Shown here: in pieces, positions 7,032 to 14,224 of the stretch
How the letters are laid out: each line of letters opens with the position of its first letter
Position numbering within the stretch: the first letter of the stretch is position 1
Assembly: GCA_020721975.1 (NCBI GenBank)
Contig: DYLR01000004.1
Coordinates: forward strand, 1-34,614
Source of the DNA: Blastopirellula marina
Lineage (GTDB): Bacteria > Planctomycetota > Phycisphaerae > Sedimentisphaerales > UBA12454
Direction of reading: 5' to 3'
Length of the DNA stretch: 34,614 nt
Notes under the pieces: model-generated
Told to the model about the DNA's origin: nothing
The model's database searches: none
The model's input: only the letters and a program-made list of their open reading frames with translations
Translations under genes and position numbers: made by a program

Positions 7032-7777
7032 TTATTTCTTCCTCAATGCAAGCAAGCCCAGGGCAAACAATGCTATCGTCGCAGGCTCAGGCGTAATTAC
7101 AAATGCAAGGTCTATCGACTGGCCGCCTCTGCCGTACAAATCTTCGGGCGGATAACGCAGTTCCTGATAGCCCGGTCCGCCAAGCGGGTAATAAACTGCA
7201 TCGTCCATAAAATGCTCTATCGAAGTTTTCCAGCCGATATTTGGTGTGGTGTCGTTTGGAAGCTTGATTTCAAGCCAGTAAATCTGACCCTTATTCTGGT
7301 AAAAAGCATCAACTATCGGCTCGATGTTTATCTGGAAATAGCTGGTGTGGTCGTTGACTATTACCTCGCGTGGCAGCGGGTTATACCAGCCCTGCTGACC
7401 CTGGCCAGCATATATCACTTCATACTCGCCATAGGTGAATTCTCTATTCCAAAGCGGAGTGGCCGGTATGCTGTAACCGCCGGGACCCTGCGGATTGTTG
7501 CTGTAAATCGTTACGTCAATTTTTCCGGGTATGCCGTTGGCGGGGGAGCAGTGCCGTTATACCCGCGATATGAAACCCACAGGTGAATATCTGTTACCAG
7601 GCCGCTTTCGCTGCATTGCCAGTCATCGGCAATCCTGTGAGCGTCAAATGCAATATCCCAGCCCTGCGGGTCCGGCAGTTGCGGAAAGTGCATCTTATGA
7701 GCATATCCCGGAACCCAGCTTGCCATTACGCTAACAACGGCCAATAAACATATTGAAACAAAAATTAACCTTCTCAT
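7032..7777 (-). pseudogene. PEP-CTERM secreted protein, broken by a -1 frameshift
   Basis: Two frames make one gene. The first part (7777 to about 7545) starts MRRLIFVSICLLAVVSVMAS, a clear signal peptide, behind GAGGTG, and continues WDIAFDAHRIADDWQCSES and VTDIHLWVSYRG. The second part (from about 7545 to 7032) reads GIPGKIDVTIYSNNPQG, then IGWKTSIEHF, and ends with a PEP-CTERM sorting signal: PEPATIALFALGLLALRKK, i.e. PEP motif, helix and basic tail. The layout resembles a family of planctomycete secreted proteins (DUF7901-like, from memory). Adding one base to the run of five G/C at 7542-7546 restores one 248-residue protein. Either a genuine frameshift or a homopolymer sequencing error would explain it. 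If intact, it would be exported and processed by an exosortase-type system. Confidence 0.8.
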
Positions 7778-8110
7778 TTTACACCTCGTTTTCAAAATTA
7801 AATTTCTTCTATCTTGCAATTTTGAAATCTTACAGATGATAATCCATCGGAGGTGTGAAATTATGATTTGGGAATTCCTATTTACGGCGGGTGGTCGCCT
7901 TGAAATGATTTCGGTGGAGCCATCCTCAAAGTCCATTTGGATTGGCCCGACAACATTACCTTCGCTCCAGGTCTCTACCTTGAACGGGGGAAATGTTTTA
8001 TCGGACTTGCGGGATAAAGTCAATCAAAATATTTACATTATTTGTAATCTCCGCAACTCTATATTTGACAACACCTTAACTCTATTAACTTGTCAAAGAA
8101 CACTGGAAAA
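7778..8110. other. 333-bp gap between PEP-CTERM gene and HTH gene
   Basis: No secure gene is visible. Both strands have open frames here. On the minus strand an open stretch runs in frame into the PEP-CTERM signal peptide but has no recognisable domain. On the plus strand an open stretch contains LPSLQVSTLNGGNVLSDL, faintly like the start of a redoxin domain. Neither has a convincing start signal. A 7-bp inverted repeat, TTTGACA (8064-8070) and TGTCAAA (8091-8097), is present. The segment may hold a gene remnant and the promoter of the PEP-CTERM gene. Confidence 0.4.
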
Positions 8111-8506
8111 TCAGTCCTGCGCAAGGATTCGCAGAATTTGTGAAGCTTTTTTGTTGCTTATCTTCATAACGGCATTATCGTTTGAATTGTTTTGTTCCCT
8201 GTTCGTTTTTTCCGGCAGCGACAAAATGTCCAGGCATGCCTTGCGAAGCGTTTCGCCTTCGCCGTTGTTCATCAGTTCAATCAATTTTGCCGCAGCCAGC
8301 GGACGATAACGCGCCAGCAAGATACGGCTTTGCCTGTGAGCCGATTCAATACGATATTGCAGTTCGCTGATAAATTCACTTTGACCAAGCCATCTGCGGT
8401 AAGTCTGCATCGTGATTTTATGTTTTGCCGCAGCCGTTTGCTCGTCAACGCCGTTGAAAAGCTCGTCGAGAATAATTTTCTGTTTGAGTGTAATGTTTTT
8501 TTTCAT
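8111..8506 (-). CDS. HTH protein resembling a small terminase subunit (phBC6A51-like)
   Basis: This 131-residue protein starts MKKNITLKQKIILDELFNG and has a helix-turn-helix at about residues 8-40 (TAAAKHKITMQTYRRWLGQ). A long helix (FISELQYRIESAHRQSRILLARYRP) and an oligomerisation-like segment (AAKLIELMNNGEGETLRKACLDIL) follow. HTH followed by coiled helices is the usual design of phage small terminase subunits and phBC6A51-type proteins, which recognise DNA and hand it to the large terminase. It is the last gene of the five-gene operon, 17 bp after the ParB-like gene, with a weak GGGA ribosome site. The large terminase lies further downstream on the same strand, separated by the inserted pilin/PEP-CTERM block. 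Function is inferred from family and context. Confidence 0.7.
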   Translation of the reverse strand: MKKNITLKQKIILDELFNGVDEQTAAAKHKITMQTYRRWLGQSEFISELQYRIESAHRQSRILLARYRPLAAAKLIELMNNGEGETLRKACLDILSLPEKTNREQNNSNDNAVMKISNKKASQILRILAQD

Positions 8507-8523
8507 TTTTATTTTCCCATTTA

Positions 8524-9141
8524 TTATTTGCGACAGGCTGAATTGTAATGCCGTGATATTTGCACCAGCGCAGCGGCCTTGCGTTTTGCGGACGATATTT
8601 CGTCAATATCCGCAGATGCGGCAGCAAGGGCGTTTTCAACAATTACATACTGCCCGTCATCAAGATAAAAGACCATGCATTTGGGCATAGCCGGAATTTC
8701 CTTAGGCAATTCAACCGGCTTATACAATGCCTTTATTCGTTCAATGGCCGTTCGGCTTTGCGGAAGCATTTCGGCAAGTTCTGCAATTTCGTAATGTTTG
8801 CTCAAAGCGGCAATCAATTCGGATTGTTTTTGCAGTTCGTCTCTGCCGCACAGACGGTTGAGAGTTTGCAGCAGCACAAGCGTCTGTGCGTCGTCAACTT
8901 CCCAGACGACGCACATTGCCTGTTTATGGCCGATTTGACGCAGCGCTTCTGTCCTGTGATGGCCGTTTATGATTTGATATTTGTCTTGCTCATTGGGACA
9001 GCGGCGTACGACAATCGGCTCGTACCGGCCGGTGGTTTTTATATGCCGAATAAGTTTGTTGAAATTACTTTTGCTCATCCTGTTTGCGTTAAGCGGATGG
9101 GCAACAAGATTTTCTACCGGAATCATTTGTGTATTACTCAT
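8524..9141 (-). CDS. ParB/Srx-domain protein
   Basis: The 205-residue protein opens with IPVENLVAHPLNANRMS and contains the hallmarks of the ParB N-terminal/sulfiredoxin-like fold: RYEPIVVRR at about 39-47 and the nucleotide-binding INGHHRTEALRQIG at about 58-71. The sequence TLVLLQTLNRLCGRDELQKQ and a helical region with SRTAIERIKAL follow, possibly an HTH. The C-terminus is Ala-rich. There is no long ParB dimerisation domain and no ParA partner, so it is probably not a chromosome-partition ParB. Phage and mobile-element ParB-like proteins can be CTPases, nucleases or DNA-modification adaptors. GAGGA lies upstream of ATG 9141. It is the fourth gene of a tight operon with 17-bp gaps on both sides. 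Confidence 0.85.
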   Translation of the reverse strand: MSNTQMIPVENLVAHPLNANRMSKSNFNKLIRHIKTTGRYEPIVVRRCPNEQDKYQIINGHHRTEALRQIGHKQAMCVVWEVDDAQTLVLLQTLNRLCGRDELQKQSELIAALSKHYEIAELAEMLPQSRTAIERIKALYKPVELPKEIPAMPKCMVFYLDDGQYVIVENALAAASADIDEISSAKRKAAALVQISRHYNSACRK

Positions 9142-9158
9142 TTTTTATTCCTCAGTTT

Positions 9159-9890
9159 TCACCTTTTACTTTTAATTTTTTGTTTTAAGTAATACACCGG
9201 TCTGTCGGTCAGGCGGCTTAATACAAATTCCGTCCGTTCCAGCCCGGCGGGCATTTGCTTTCTACTGCCATAGACCTGCATAAAACGGGCAATTTGCGTA
9301 TTTATGAAGAGCTTTCGCTTTTCATCAAGCCCGTCTATAAGGCTATGCACGGCGGAAGGGTCAACCAGCATATTCTCATCTGCACCCACATAACTTAACG
9401 CCTCAAGCAACTGCATATTATTTTCCGATGGCGGTGATTCGTACCTTCGCATTTTTGCCCGCTCGAAAAACGGATTGACCCGCCCCATTGTCGCAAGTGC
9501 TTCAACATAAGGCATATCAACCGCGGATGTGGTTTCACTCACCAGCCATGCCGCAAGACTCAGCGAACGATAACGCGGCTCAATTATCACCCTGCTGATT
9601 GTTCGCATGTTGTCGTTGAGCCACTGCAAACGCTGCGAAACAGCAAGTCCGTCCAGCACACTGCCGAGGGCAATATTTCGCAGCCGGCAATTGGCTGTGG
9701 GCATTGAATATATAATCACGCCGACCGGCGTTTTGTAACGCGCGCGTGCAGGGTGCGTATCAATTATTTTATATATCTTCCACATCGTCGGAACGCCGCA
9801 GCTGCGATAGTGAAATCGTGACAAACAATGATAATCGCCGAGACTGCCCGGCTCTATTTGTAAATATTTTGTTATTGAGCAATCAGACAT
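9159..9890 (-). CDS. GNAT-like protein paired with an ABC ATPase (COG2401-like)
   Basis: The product is 243 residues from ATG 9890. N-terminal LSRFHYRSCG and PVGVIIYSMP, then ISRVIIEPRYRSLSLAAWLVSET (about 98-120) and VEALATMGRVNPFFERAKM (about 129-147) form the outline of an acetyltransferase fold. They resemble the acetyltransferase half of COG2401 (ATPase fused to acetyltransferase). The pyrophosphate-binding loop is degenerate: R-S-L-S-L-A replaces the usual glycine-rich Q/RxxGxG, so catalysis is doubtful. The C-terminal 90 residues are helical and unassigned. The ATG at 9890 overlaps the ATPase stop codon by 8 nt (ATGTCTGA). An upstream ATG at 9914 is possible but would read through repeat sequence. 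The C-terminus is Lys-rich (KQKIKSKR). Confidence 0.65.
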   Translation of the reverse strand: MSDCSITKYLQIEPGSLGDYHCLSRFHYRSCGVPTMWKIYKIIDTHPARARYKTPVGVIIYSMPTANCRLRNIALGSVLDGLAVSQRLQWLNDNMRTISRVIIEPRYRSLSLAAWLVSETTSAVDMPYVEALATMGRVNPFFERAKMRRYESPPSENNMQLLEALSYVGADENMLVDPSAVHSLIDGLDEKRKLFINTQIARFMQVYGSRKQMPAGLERTEFVLSRLTDRPVYYLKQKIKSKR

Positions 9891-10554
9891 AAACTTCTTT
9901 TTGGTTTTTGGCATTTGATATTTGATTTTTATGTATGATTTCGGTTTCGCCGTTAAGGTGTTTAATTACAACCGTTTCTGGCAGCAGGTCGCTTAAAATG
10001 TCGTCGTTGGCTGCCGCCAGTATAAAAGTGATTTTGCTGCGGTCTGTGAATTTACGGATGTTGTGAGAGATGACGGCGGCGGCAACCCTGTCAAGATTTG
10101 AGCAAAATTCATCTGCGACAATATATTTCTTTCCGCTTGCAATCGCCACAGCAAGGCGGAAGCGGTATTTTTGTCCGTCGCTCAAATAAGCCGGCATATT
10201 CAGGGCTGCAAAAATATCCGACAGACCGGCTATGCTCAAAATTCGCAGCGCAGAAAGATAATCGCAGTCAAAACAATCAACGCAGGTCTTGTCATCCGGC
10301 AGAGGTATGCCGTTGATATCGACGGTTTCTTCACGCGGCAGTTGGGCAATAATTTCACGAAGCACAACGCTTTTGCCGCAGCCGCTGGGTCCGGTTATAA
10401 AAATTATTTCGCCCGGCGATATGTCAAGTTCGAGTCTGTGTGTTATAGAATTATCTCGCAGTCGTCCGACCGATACGCCGAAAGCACGGAGCGTCGAAGC
10501 CACCTTTGGCGTTATTTTCCCTGACCAGTCAAATTTTTTTTCTACGCTAATCAT
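9883..10554 (-). CDS. Soluble ABC-type ATPase (COG2401-like)
   Basis: This is a 223-residue stand-alone ABC ATPase. Walker A is GPSGCGKS (55-62), the signature is YLSDGQKYR (about 123-130), Walker B is YIVADEF (144-150, D148/E149), and the D-loop SNLD follows. The usual switch histidine after Walker B is missing: ILAAANDD stands where TILSTHD-like sequence would be. A CVDCFDC cysteine triplet lies at 91-97. There are no membrane segments and no permease gene nearby, so it is not an obvious transporter. Its neighbour is an acetyltransferase-like protein, the pair that is fused in COG2401. GAGGTGAGAA precedes the ATG, and the gene overlaps its upstream neighbour by 8 nt (ATGATTAG). The last 15 residues are encoded by an AT-rich repeat tract. 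Confidence 0.85.
   Translation of the reverse strand: MISVEKKFDWSGKITPKVASTLRAFGVSVGRLRDNSITHRLELDISPGEIIFITGPSGCGKSVVLREIIAQLPREETVDINGIPLPDDKTCVDCFDCDYLSALRILSIAGLSDIFAALNMPAYLSDGQKYRFRLAVAIASGKKYIVADEFCSNLDRVAAAVISHNIRKFTDRSKITFILAAANDDILSDLLPETVVIKHLNGETEIIHKNQISNAKNQKEVYV
9893..9933. repeat. 'ttttggtttttggcatttgat' degenerate tract
   Basis: TTTTTGGTTTTTGGCATTTG followed by ATATTTGATTTTTATG covers the end of the ATPase gene and its overlap with the GNAT-like gene. On the other strand it reads as CAAAAACCAAAAAG-like words, the same style as 17688-17730. It encodes the ATPase tail NQISNAKNQKEV. Confidence 0.6.
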
Positions 10555-10933
10555 TTCTCACCTCTGATATTTGGCCGAGCGTTTTTCTTACAAAATATCT
10601 TGAGCATTGCATTTCCTCGGCAATATGATTTTCGCTTTTGCCTTCAATGTAATACCCCCGGGCGATTTGCATTTGTAGCGGAGTAAAGTGATGGGCATTT
10701 CTGATGATATTGGGATAATTACTATCCAGAAGTCTTTTTGCTATTCTTGCTACTCGCCGGGCAATAGTAGCTTCATTCACACCTGCCAATGTTGCCATTT
10801 GCTTATACGTGGCATTGGTATTCATAAAAATTCCAAGAAGCTGCCTATCAGCATCTTCCAGCCAATCCATCCGTGCATATATCACATCCGATTGCCTCAA
10901 TAATTCCGACTTGACCTGTCCTTTAATTCTCAT
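10547..10933 (-). CDS. Two-HTH regulator heading the ATPase/ParB/terminase operon
   Basis: This 128-residue protein has two helix-turn-helix segments. One is at about residues 40-68 (TYKQMATLAGVNEATIARRV) and one at about 86-120 (FTPLQMQIARGYYIEGKSEN, then HIAEEMQCSRYFVRKTLGQI). The arrangement recalls sigma-70 region 3/4-like or phage late-gene regulators, but I cannot assign a named family. It is the first gene of the operon and overlaps the ATPase by 8 nt, so it probably regulates the operon or nearby DNA. The upstream 500 bp is very AT-rich. No strong Shine-Dalgarno is visible before ATG 10933. Confidence 0.75.
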   Translation of the reverse strand: MRIKGQVKSELLRQSDVIYARMDWLEDADRQLLGIFMNTNATYKQMATLAGVNEATIARRVARIAKRLLDSNYPNIIRNAHHFTPLQMQIARGYYIEGKSENHIAEEMQCSRYFVRKTLGQISEVRND

Positions 10934-11227
10934 ATCTATATATATTTTAATTATAATATGTTATATATCTACCAAACTTTATTATATTTTAGTAATTCAT
11001 TATTTTTTGTCAATAAAAATATTTGATTAAAACATAACATTTGTTCATAAATCTATTTATTTTAATGATTAACAAACAAATAAAATTTTTTATTTTTGAA
11101 AAAGAATGCCGTTGTATCGATGAAGACCCCCGAGTAAATCGCGATAAAGAAACCACGCGAATATATCGCGGGGCTAACAAAAAAGAAAACATTTAACCTC
11201 CGATTAATTCCCAATGCCCAATTTTTC

Positions 11228-11314
11228 AATGACCAGAGAATACCAAGTTTTTAAATGCCCAATATTCCGGCGAAAGCCTTTTGGTTATTGGTAATTGAAA
11301 ATTCTCTGGTCATT
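11228..11314. repeat. 14-bp perfect inverted repeat
   Basis: AATGACCAGAGAAT (11228-11241) is the exact reverse complement of ATTCTCTGGTCATT (11301-11314), with 59 bp between the arms. The right arm lies within the 79-bp dispersed repeat. At the window-start copy the corresponding position differs by one base. The arms could form a cruciform or RNA hairpin, or mark the end of a repeat element. Confidence 0.75.
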
Positions 11315-11347
11315 CGGATTTGGTCATTGGTCATTAAATGGATGTTG
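11269..11347 (+). repeat. 79-bp dispersed direct repeat, copy 2
   Basis: This matches 1-79 with one mismatch, in the same orientation, 11.27 kb away. It lies upstream of the ferredoxin-oxidoreductase operon. A low-complexity CCCTATCCCTTATACCCTAT tract follows at 11381-11400. Confidence 0.92.
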
Positions 11348-11448
11348 GAATTTGTTTATTGGATGTTTATATCCACTAAACCCTATCCCTTATACCCTAT
11401 ACCTTATTGGGGGTTGTCTTTTGTTTTCATTGCCGGTGATTGAAAAAT

Positions 11449-11697
11449 ATGGTATTATTTGCCTTTGTTATGGCGGCAAAAGCAGAAATAAACATTGAAA
11501 AGTGCAAAGGTTGTTATTACTGCATAGATGTATGTCCGGCCGGGGCGATAGTACGCAGCGGCTTAAGCAACAGCAAAGGCTACGATTATGTAGAGGTTGA
11601 CCGGTCTAAATGTACCGGCTGCCAGAGATGTTATATCGTCTGCCCGGACTGCTGTTTTACGATAGTTTCAGACTCAATGGTTAAAAATAATAAATAG
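11449..11697 (+). CDS. Ferredoxin-type subunit of 2-oxoacid:ferredoxin oxidoreductase
   Basis: The 82-residue protein carries two 4Fe-4S binding motifs: CKGCYYCIDVCP and CTGCQRCYIVCP, each CxxCxxCxxxCP. It passes electrons from the catalytic subunits to soluble ferredoxin. Three starts are possible: TTG 11440, ATG 11449 and ATG 11470. GGTGA at 11435-11439 has suitable spacing only for 11449, though the core family fold begins near 11470 (MAAKAEINIEKC). It is the first gene of a four-gene operon, 11 nt before the alpha subunit. The region just upstream is filled by repeats, so the promoter is not obvious. Confidence 0.85.
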   Translation: MVLFAFVMAAKAEINIEKCKGCYYCIDVCPAGAIVRSGLSNSKGYDYVEVDRSKCTGCQRCYIVCPDCCFTIVSDSMVKNNK

Positions 11698-11708
11698 TTT
11701 GTACGGGC

Positions 11709-12797
11709 ATGGAAGCGACACATACCGGCAAAAAAGTTTTGATGAAAGGCAACGAGGCCGTAGGCGAGGCTGCGATAAAGGCAGGCTGTCAGTGTTATTT
11801 TGCGTATCCGATTACGCCGCAGACCGAAACACCCGAATACCTCAGCCGCAGAATGGAAGAAACAGGCCGGATATTTTTACAGGCTGAAAGTGAAGTGGCG
11901 GCAATAAATATGGTCTTTGGTGCGGCCGCTGCCGGAGCAAGAGCGATGACCAGTTCGTCATCGCCGGGTATAAGCCTCAAACAGGAAGGTATATCGTACA
12001 TTTCCGCAGCGCAGCTTCCGTGTGTAATTGTAAACGTTGTTCGCGGCGGACCCGGACTTGGCAACATTGACGCCTCGCAGGCAGACTATATTCAATCGAC
12101 CCGCGGCGGCGGACACGGCGATTACCGCTGTATAGTTCTTGCGCCGAACAGCATTCAGGAATGCTACGATATGACGATGAATGCCTTTGATTTGGCGGAT
12201 AAATACCGCATTATTGTGATGATTCAAAATGACGGCATTATTGGGCAGATGGTCGAGGCGTTTGAGATGCACGAATATATACCGCTGTTCGACAATCTGC
12301 CCGCAAAGGACTGGGCATTAACCGGCTGCAGGGGGCGGCAGCCGAATGTGTGCCATACGCTTTATCTCGGCACTAACGGCCTTGAGAAGCTCAACCGCCA
12401 GTTGCAGGAAAAATACGCGCGGATTCAGCGCGAACTGGCCTGGTTCGAGGAGTACGCCTGCGAAAATGCCGAGCTGATTATTGTTGCTTACGGGGCTGTC
12501 TCGCGTATAACCAAAGCAGCCATAAAACAGCTCAACGGCAGCGGCAGAAGGGTCGGACTTTTCAGGCCGCGTACCTTATGGCCTTATCCGTCGCAAAGAC
12601 TCGCCGAGCTGGCCGGAAAAATGAAAAAACCGAAATTTTTAGTTATTGAAATGAGCGCAGGCCAGATGCTTATTGATGTGCAGCTCGCTTTAATGGATGT
12701 TGTGCCGAAGAAGGATATTTATTTCGAGGGTATGGGCGGCGGATGGTATTCTTCTGTTGAAGGCACGTTAAAAAAAGTTCAGGAGATACTCGGCTGA
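11709..12797 (+). CDS. vorB: 2-oxoacid:ferredoxin oxidoreductase alpha subunit (VorB/KorA-like)
   Basis: This 362-residue protein matches the alpha subunit of 2-oxoisovalerate- or 2-oxoglutarate-type ferredoxin oxidoreductases. Recognisable stretches are LMKGNEAVGEAAIKAGC, YPITPQTETPEYLS, FLQAESEVAAINMVFGAAAA, SSSPGISLKQEGISYIS and GGPGLGNIDASQADY. The enzyme oxidatively decarboxylates a 2-oxoacid to acyl-CoA with thiamine diphosphate and reduces ferredoxin. The pattern is closest in memory to VorB (3-methyl-2-oxobutanoate dehydrogenase subunit), but substrate specificity cannot be read from sequence. A weak ribosome site (CGGGC) precedes the ATG. The stop codon overlaps the beta-subunit start by one base (TGATG). 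Confidence 0.88.
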   Translation: MEATHTGKKVLMKGNEAVGEAAIKAGCQCYFAYPITPQTETPEYLSRRMEETGRIFLQAESEVAAINMVFGAAAAGARAMTSSSSPGISLKQEGISYISAAQLPCVIVNVVRGGPGLGNIDASQADYIQSTRGGGHGDYRCIVLAPNSIQECYDMTMNAFDLADKYRIIVMIQNDGIIGQMVEAFEMHEYIPLFDNLPAKDWALTGCRGRQPNVCHTLYLGTNGLEKLNRQLQEKYARIQRELAWFEEYACENAELIIVAYGAVSRITKAAIKQLNGSGRRVGLFRPRTLWPYPSQRLAELAGKMKKPKFLVIEMSAGQMLIDVQLALMDVVPKKDIYFEGMGGGWYSSVEGTLKKVQEILG

Positions 12798-13543
12798 TGA
12801 CTCAAACTATATTAAAACGGCAGCCTTCAAGCATTACCGAAGGTTCGACGCATTATTGCGGCGGCTGCGGTCACGGAATAACTCTGCGGCTTATCGGCGA
12901 AGTGGTTGATGAGCTTGGGGTTCGGGAAAATATGATTCTGACTTCACCGGTGGGCTGCGCGGTAGTGATGTACGATTACCTGAAATGTGATTCGATAGAA
13001 TGCGCTCACGGCAGAGCGCCTGCCACAGGCACTGCCATTAAGCGGGTTCATCCCGATAAGTTTGTGCTTATATACCAGGGCGACGGCGATTTGGCTGCAA
13101 TCGGCACAGCCGAAATAATTCATGCGGCAAACCGGGGTGAAAATCTTACGGTGATTTTCGTCAATAACGCCGTTTACGGTATGACCGGCGGACAGATGGC
13201 TCCCACGACGCTGATAGGCCAGCGCACCACGACAAGCCCTTTCGGCAGGACAATCAAAGGCATGGGCAGACCTATTCGTATTTGCGAACTGCTCAGCAAC
13301 ATTGAAGAAACGAAATATATCGAGCGCGTCAGCGTGCATAATGTTCGTAATATTCAAAAGGCAAAAGCTGCAATAAAAAAGGCGTTTAATAATCAGATTA
13401 ACGGCGTTGGTTTTTCTCTTGTGGAGATTTTATCGATGTGTCCCATCGGCTGGCGTTTATCTCCGCAGCAGTCGCAAAAATATATCGAAGAACAAATGCT
13501 TCATTATTTTCCGCTGGGCGTTTACCGGGATGTTGAGTATTGA
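12797..13543 (+). CDS. 2-oxoacid:ferredoxin oxidoreductase beta (TPP-binding) subunit
   Basis: This 248-residue subunit binds thiamine diphosphate. CGGCGHGI near residue 22 and the TPP motif YQGDGDLAAIGTAEIIHAANRGENLTVIFVNN (about 93-125) carry the expected GDGD and NN ends. GMTGGQMAPTTL follows, typical of the VOR/KOR group. Cysteines in CGGCGH and in PVGC probably ligate an Fe-S cluster or lie near the active site. It is translationally coupled to the alpha subunit by TGATG and followed after 3 nt by the gamma subunit. The subunits together form one cytoplasmic complex. Confidence 0.9.
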   Translation: MTQTILKRQPSSITEGSTHYCGGCGHGITLRLIGEVVDELGVRENMILTSPVGCAVVMYDYLKCDSIECAHGRAPATGTAIKRVHPDKFVLIYQGDGDLAAIGTAEIIHAANRGENLTVIFVNNAVYGMTGGQMAPTTLIGQRTTTSPFGRTIKGMGRPIRICELLSNIEETKYIERVSVHNVRNIQKAKAAIKKAFNNQINGVGFSLVEILSMCPIGWRLSPQQSQKYIEEQMLHYFPLGVYRDVEY

Positions 13544-13546
13544 AAA

Positions 13547-14101
13547 ATGATTACAGTTTCAACTGAGGAAAGAAATATTCTGATTGCCGGTTTTGGCGGG
13601 CAGGGCGTAATTATGGCAGGCAATGTGCTGGCGTATGCGTGCATCGAGTCCGGCAAAAATGTTCTGGCAATGGCCTCGTACGGCGCAGAAGTTCGCGGCG
13701 GCACCGCCAAGGCGCTTATATCAATAAGCAATGAGCCTATCGATTCGCCGATTATTGCAAATCCGAATACGGCAATGATAATGAACAGACCGTCGTTCAT
13801 AAAATATATCGAGACCATAAAACCGCACTCGCCGGTTATTCTCATCAGCTCGATGATTGACTACCATACTTGTCCGCGAAGCGACCTTGACCTGGTGCCG
13901 ATTGATGCCACAAATATTGCTATTCGAATGGGCAATATTCTGGTGGCTAACATAATACTGCTCGGTACGCTCATCCGCAAAACCGGCATACTAAACTCCG
14001 ACGACGTGCGAAAAGGCCTGGTGCGAGCCTTTTACAAGGGCAAAAAACACCTGTATTATATCAACGAACAGGCTTTCGAGACAGGTTATAACTTGATTTA
14101 G
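13547..14101 (+). CDS. 2-oxoacid:ferredoxin oxidoreductase gamma subunit
   Basis: The 184-residue protein starts MITVSTEERNILIAGFGGQG. It has the gamma-domain hallmark GFGGQGVIMAGNVLAYA, where the CoA-handling domain begins, then ASYGAEVRGGTAKALISIS and MGNILVANIILLGTL. It completes the four-gene ferredoxin-alpha-beta-gamma set, so the enzyme has separate subunits, not fused ones. The gap after the beta stop is 3 nt. The 123-bp gap to clpX holds a poor hairpin (GGCAG/CTGCC) and no obvious gene. Confidence 0.9.
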   Translation: MITVSTEERNILIAGFGGQGVIMAGNVLAYACIESGKNVLAMASYGAEVRGGTAKALISISNEPIDSPIIANPNTAMIMNRPSFIKYIETIKPHSPVILISSMIDYHTCPRSDLDLVPIDATNIAIRMGNILVANIILLGTLIRKTGILNSDDVRKGLVRAFYKGKKHLYYINEQAFETGYNLI

Positions 14102-14224
14102 TTTAAGCCAAATGTTAAAATTGATAAGGCAGGCATATAAACGCCGATAAATAAAATAGAATAGGCAGCTCGTATTGGGCGTACCTGCCGGCCATAAGGT
14201 TTTTAATGAAATTTTGGAGTACTG

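Larger units (their letters stand above)
10934..11448. other. 515-bp AT-rich gap with repeats
   Basis: No gene is visible. The left 170 bp is extremely AT-rich. It carries a minus-strand TTGACA (11013-11008) followed 17-18 bp later by AAAATA/AAATAT, a possible weak promoter for the HTH operon. Around 11130-11175 CGCGATA and TATCGCG form a small inverted repeat. From 11228 rightwards the gap is filled by the dispersed repeats listed separately. I see no RNA gene. Confidence 0.5.

Noticed and set aside
8064-8097. TTGACA on both strands as a promoter for the PEP-CTERM or HTH gene
   Set aside because: At 16-18 bp spacing neither strand gives an acceptable -10 hexamer. It is better described as an inverted repeat of unknown role.
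7836-8309. Plus-strand frame with a redoxin-like phrase (LPSLQVSTLNGGNVLSDL)
   Set aside because: No catalytic CxxC follows, and the frame runs antisense into the HTH gene. The match is too short to call a gene; mentioned only in the gap entry.
8524-9141. Chromosome-partitioning ParB (parABS)
   Set aside because: There is no ParA gene, no parS-like site was noticed nearby, and the long C-terminal dimerisation domain is missing. Context is phage-like.
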